Below the pieces are notes generated by a model. The model made no database searches. It had not been told where the DNA came from and saw only the letters and a list, made by a program, of their open reading frames with translations. Both the position numbers and the translations under genes were made by a program. A stretch of 15,259 bases of DNA from JBJHBY01 sp050485745 (GTDB taxonomy: Bacteria > Pseudomonadota > Gammaproteobacteria > Pseudomonadales > CAMLJR01), in assembly GCA_050485745.1 (NCBI GenBank), contig JBJHBY010000067.1, positions 1 through 15,259 of the forward strand. Reading direction: 5' to 3'. Shown here piece by piece: positions 13,619 through 15,259 of the stretch (position 1 is its first letter; every line of letters starts with the position of its first letter).

Positions 13619-14931
13619 GCCGGCCCTCCGGGCATCGCAGCGGTCTCCGCATCCTGCCCGTTGTTGCGATCATCGCCGCCATTGCCGGCGCCGGGCATAT
13701 CCACCTGTTCCGTATCCACCTGTTCGAAGTCCCCGTGCAGGCCCTCCTGCAGGCGGTCGCTGCGCAGGCTGCGATTGATGCGCACCGGGGTGCCGGTGAC
13801 GGCCCCGCTGAGACTGGACAGGGCGACTCGCTCGCCGCTCTCCAGACCGGCGCTCACATAGATCTCGTCGCCGTCCGTGCGCAGGATATCGACCCGCCGG
13901 CTGATCAGGCGGTCGTTGTCGTCGACCACCCAGATCAGGTTGCCCGCGCGCAGCACCTGCCGCGGCAGGACCACCAGATCACGCATCAGGCGACCCTCGA
14001 CCTGGGCGGTGACGAATGTGCCCGCGCGCAGCGGCTGCATGCGCGGCCGTGCCACGCCGTACGGGTCCTCGACCTCTGCGACCACGAACAGGACGCGTCG
14101 TTGCTCGTCGAAGACACCCTCGGTGCGGGTGATGTGGGCGCGCCATTCGAACCACTCGTCGCCGATCTGCGTGCCCAGAGTGACCCGGGGGCGCTGATTG
14201 TCCTGGTCGGTGGCCTCGGGCAGGTTCAGGTAGCTCAGGCGGTTGGTGGGAATCGGCAGGCGCACCTCGGCGAGGCCGAGGGCGAAGATGTCGGCCAGTG
14301 TGGCACCGACACCGAGGAACTGGCCGATGTCGGCGTGAATTTGCCGCACCATGCCGTCATAGGGCGCGCGGATCACCGTGCGCTCGAGCTGGTCCCGGGC
14401 GAAGGTGAGATTGGCCTCGGCCGCGGCGAGTTCGGCTTCGGCATGCTCCAGCTGGGGCTTGCGCAGTGCCAGGGCCTCTGCGTCCGGCGTGCGCTGCACG
14501 TCGCGCCGGAATTTCAGCCAGTCCTGGTAGGCGACCTCGGCCTGGCCGCGCTCCAGCGCCAGCTGGCTGCGGGCGCTGGCCACAGCCGCCTCGGCGCGAC
14601 GCAGGTCGGCAACATAGTTGCGCTCGTCGATACGCAGCAGCACGTCGCCGCGGCGGAACATCCCCCCGGCCACGAAGGTGGGAGACACCTCCACCACTTG
14701 CCCCGAAACCTCGGTCGCCAGGGTGGTGCGCGTGCGTGGCGTTACCGTCCCCTGGCTGCGCACGTTGATGCGGATATCCTGCTTCACCGCCTCGGCCACG
14801 TCGACCAGCACGGGCTGTCGTTCGACCACCCGCTGCTCGGGCTCCGGGCGCAGCATGAACATCAGTACTGCCAGCAGTACCGCAACGGCGACCAGGGCGG
14901 GGGGGAGCAGGACTCGACGATTGAAGGGCAC
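13615..14931 (-). CDS. RND efflux periplasmic adaptor (membrane fusion protein, HlyD/AcrA-like)
   Basis: A 438-residue adaptor that would bridge the permease and an outer-membrane channel. It has an N-terminal membrane anchor (about 8-27: LLPPALVAVAVLLAVLMFML) without a lipobox; a lipoyl/barrel-sandwich half beginning ATEVSGQVVEVSPTFVAGG (about 72-102); a long Ala/Glu/Arg-rich coiled-coil hairpin (about 104-185); the second lipoyl half TVIRAPYDGMVRQIHADIG (about 186-204); then beta-barrel and membrane-proximal domains with TFVTAQVEGR and VLPRQVLRAGN. After about residue 395 there is an unusual acidic, Gly/Asn-rich tail containing a duplicated EQVD. The start is GTG at 14931; no Shine-Dalgarno is clear, so the true start could differ. 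The stop overlaps the permease ATG (ATGA). It is the first gene of a two-gene operon. The specific pump subfamily was not identified. Confidence 0.92.
   Translation of the reverse strand: MPFNRRVLLPPALVAVAVLLAVLMFMLRPEPEQRVVERQPVLVDVAEAVKQDIRINVRSQGTVTPRTRTTLATEVSGQVVEVSPTFVAGGMFRRGDVLLRIDERNYVADLRRAEAAVASARSQLALERGQAEVAYQDWLKFRRDVQRTPDAEALALRKPQLEHAEAELAAAEANLTFARDQLERTVIRAPYDGMVRQIHADIGQFLGVGATLADIFALGLAEVRLPIPTNRLSYLNLPEATDQDNQRPRVTLGTQIGDEWFEWRAHITRTEGVFDEQRRVLFVVAEVEDPYGVARPRMQPLRAGTFVTAQVEGRLMRDLVVLPRQVLRAGNLIWVVDDNDRLISRRVDILRTDGDEIYVSAGLESGERVALSSLSGAVTGTPVRINRSLRSDRLQEGLHGDFEQVDTEQVDMPGAGNGGDDRNNGQDAETAAMPGGPA
13698..13725. repeat. Tandem 15-bp coding repeat in the adaptor C-terminal tail
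   Basis: TATCCACCTGTTC occurs at 13698-13710 and again at 13713-13725 with a 15-base period. On the coding (minus) strand this gives EQVD twice in FEQVDTEQVDM. It lies in the non-conserved acidic tail and looks like a recent in-frame slippage or duplication. Confidence 0.8.
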
Positions 14932-14966
14932 GGGCAGGGATCCGGGCTTGGGCTGGCAAGACGCGC

Positions 14967-14972
14967 TTTATA
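14967..14972 (-). promoter_or_regulatory. Possible -10 element of the RND pump operon
   Basis: TATAAA on the minus strand, 35 bases upstream of the adaptor GTG. No acceptable -35 lies at 16-18 bp (CCCCGA at 17 bp), so it may need an activator or be fortuitous. The GTTAA dyad at 14995-15011 lies just upstream. Confidence 0.35.
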
Positions 14973-14994
14973 GCATGGGCTCAGCGGGGTCGGG

Positions 14995-15011
14995 GTTAAC
15001 GCTCGATTAAC
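14995..15011. promoter_or_regulatory. Operator-like dyad upstream of the RND pump genes
   Basis: GTTAA (14995-14999) and TTAAC (15007-15011) form an inverted repeat with a 7-base spacer. The left copy is within the palindrome GTTAAC. These AT-rich half-sites stand out in GC-rich surroundings, directly upstream of the putative -10, as a regulator site would. No regulator gene is visible in the window. Confidence 0.4.
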
Positions 15012-15162
15012 TCTCGTGCGGGCGCGCATTCTATCAGGCCGCAGGTATCCGCGCCTCCTGTTCCCGGGGTTGCCCGGTCGGCGTGACGGAGGACGGGTGG
15101 CCCGGCCCCTTTGAGAGTGCCGAGAAGCGCAGCGCCCCGGCCGTCCCGGCGCGAGGACTGTT

Positions 15163-15189
15163 GGAGCCGTGGCCACAGGCCACGGCTCC
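15163..15189. repeat. Perfect 12-bp inverted repeat (27 bases), REP-like
   Basis: GGAGCCGTGGCC (15163-15174) and GGCCACGGCTCC (15178-15189) are exact reverse complements around a 3-base ACA loop. No T-run follows. Strong, short-looped, GC-rich palindromes of this style in intergenic DNA are typical of repetitive extragenic palindromes of gammaproteobacteria. Confidence 0.75.
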
Positions 15190-15198
15190 TGAGTCCCG

Positions 15199-15217
15199 AA
15201 AATCGCGCAGCGATTTT
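15199..15217. repeat. Perfect 8-bp inverted repeat next to the REP-like palindrome
   Basis: AAAATCGC (15199-15206) and GCGATTTT (15210-15217) pair around a 3-base GCA loop, nine bases after the larger palindrome. With A4 and T4 ends it could act as a weak bidirectional terminator, or as the second arm of a composite repeat element. Confidence 0.6.
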
Positions 15218-15228
15218 GGTCGAGTTCC

Positions 15229-15259
15229 GCATCGCAGGCCGGGGTGCGAGCATCGCAGG
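15229..15259. repeat. Two 10-bp direct repeats at the right edge
   Basis: GCATCGCAGG occurs at 15229-15238 and again at 15250-15259, a 21-base period, the second copy ending with the window. It may be the start of a longer repeat array or part of the same repeat element as the two palindromes on its left. Confidence 0.55.

Larger units (their letters stand above)
14932..15259. other. 328-base stretch without a recognised gene
   Basis: Open readings here (for example minus 14996-15253, 85 residues, rich in Arg, Ala and Gly) have no recognisable domain and run through strong inverted repeats, so I do not call them genes. Bases 14932-15035 probably hold the promoter region of the adaptor-permease operon. 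In 15040-15160 I see nothing specific. Bases 15163-15259 hold repeat structure, listed separately. No tRNA or known riboswitch was recognised. Confidence 0.7.

Noticed and set aside
13697..13726. Possible DnaA boxes (TATCCACC twice), interesting because hda is in the window
   Set aside because: Both copies miss the conserved CACA end of the TTATCCACA box, and they are explained as an in-frame coding repeat in the adaptor tail.
11756..13861. A 701-residue plus-strand reading frame opposite the RND permease
   Set aside because: It is a shadow of the permease gene with repetitive Asp/His/Gln composition and no domain.
13600..14973. A 457-residue plus-strand reading frame opposite the RND adaptor
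   Set aside because: The adaptor fold is clear on the minus strand; this frame has no signal, domain or ribosome-binding site.
14996..15253. An 85-residue minus-strand reading frame at the right edge
   Set aside because: It runs through two perfect inverted repeats, is Arg/Gly/Ala-rich and has no detectable family; more likely non-coding repeat sequence.
1..15259. CRISPR array, transposase, integrase, phage genes, toxin-antitoxin or defence cluster
   Set aside because: No regularly spaced repeats of suitable size and no such protein family appear; gene content is conserved chromosomal housekeeping.

Overview
The window looks like chromosomal, housekeeping DNA from a GC-rich (by eye above 60 % GC) gammaproteobacterium. 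The evidence is the gene order and protein style: purM divergent from a DUF2066 gene and hda, with a YfgD-type ArsC, WrbA, DUF2069 and YihY nearby. As I recall it, this neighbourhood is shared with Pseudomonas and relatives, and hda next to yfgD also occurs in E. coli. I cannot name a genus. A run of exactly 10 N inside one gene shows that this is a draft scaffold.

Layout. (1) 1-860, minus: the N-terminal four fifths of purM. (2) 861-982: divergent promoter region with palindromic sequence. (3) 983-2794, plus: DUF2066 exported protein and hda, stop and start codons abutting. (4) 2883-4010, plus: OmpA-type outer-membrane protein with two thrombospondin type-3 repeats, followed by three tandem hairpins, the last a bidirectional terminator. 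(5) 4175-5960, minus: YihY-family membrane protein and a TlpA-like thioredoxin lipoprotein whose GTG start lies inside the yihY 3' end. (6) 6062-9278, plus: arsC(yfgD)-wrbA-DUF2069-sppA, behind a perfect TATAAT and overlapping or nearly so. (7) 9337-10390, plus: a YcgR-like PilZ protein and a DgkA-family lipid kinase. (8) 10478-14931, minus: an RND efflux pump, adaptor then permease, with an ATGA overlap; no outer-membrane channel gene is visible. (9) 14932-15259: no gene; a possible promoter/operator for the pump and, at the right edge, strong inverted and direct repeats that resemble an extragenic repeat element.

How the genes work together. purM (purine synthesis) and hda (control of DnaA-ATP) form the conserved core. 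Several genes concern the envelope: the OmpA-like anchor, thioredoxin lipoprotein, YihY, SppA signal-peptide peptidase, DgkA and the RND pump. ArsC/YfgD and WrbA are redox-type enzymes. The PilZ protein is the only second-messenger (c-di-GMP) link.

I found no CRISPR array, transposase, phage gene, toxin-antitoxin pair, tRNA or rRNA, and no convincing sign of a new defence or biosynthetic system. The findings are mostly unusual start codons and overlaps, hairpin clusters, residue substitutions, the scaffold gap and the right-edge repeats.
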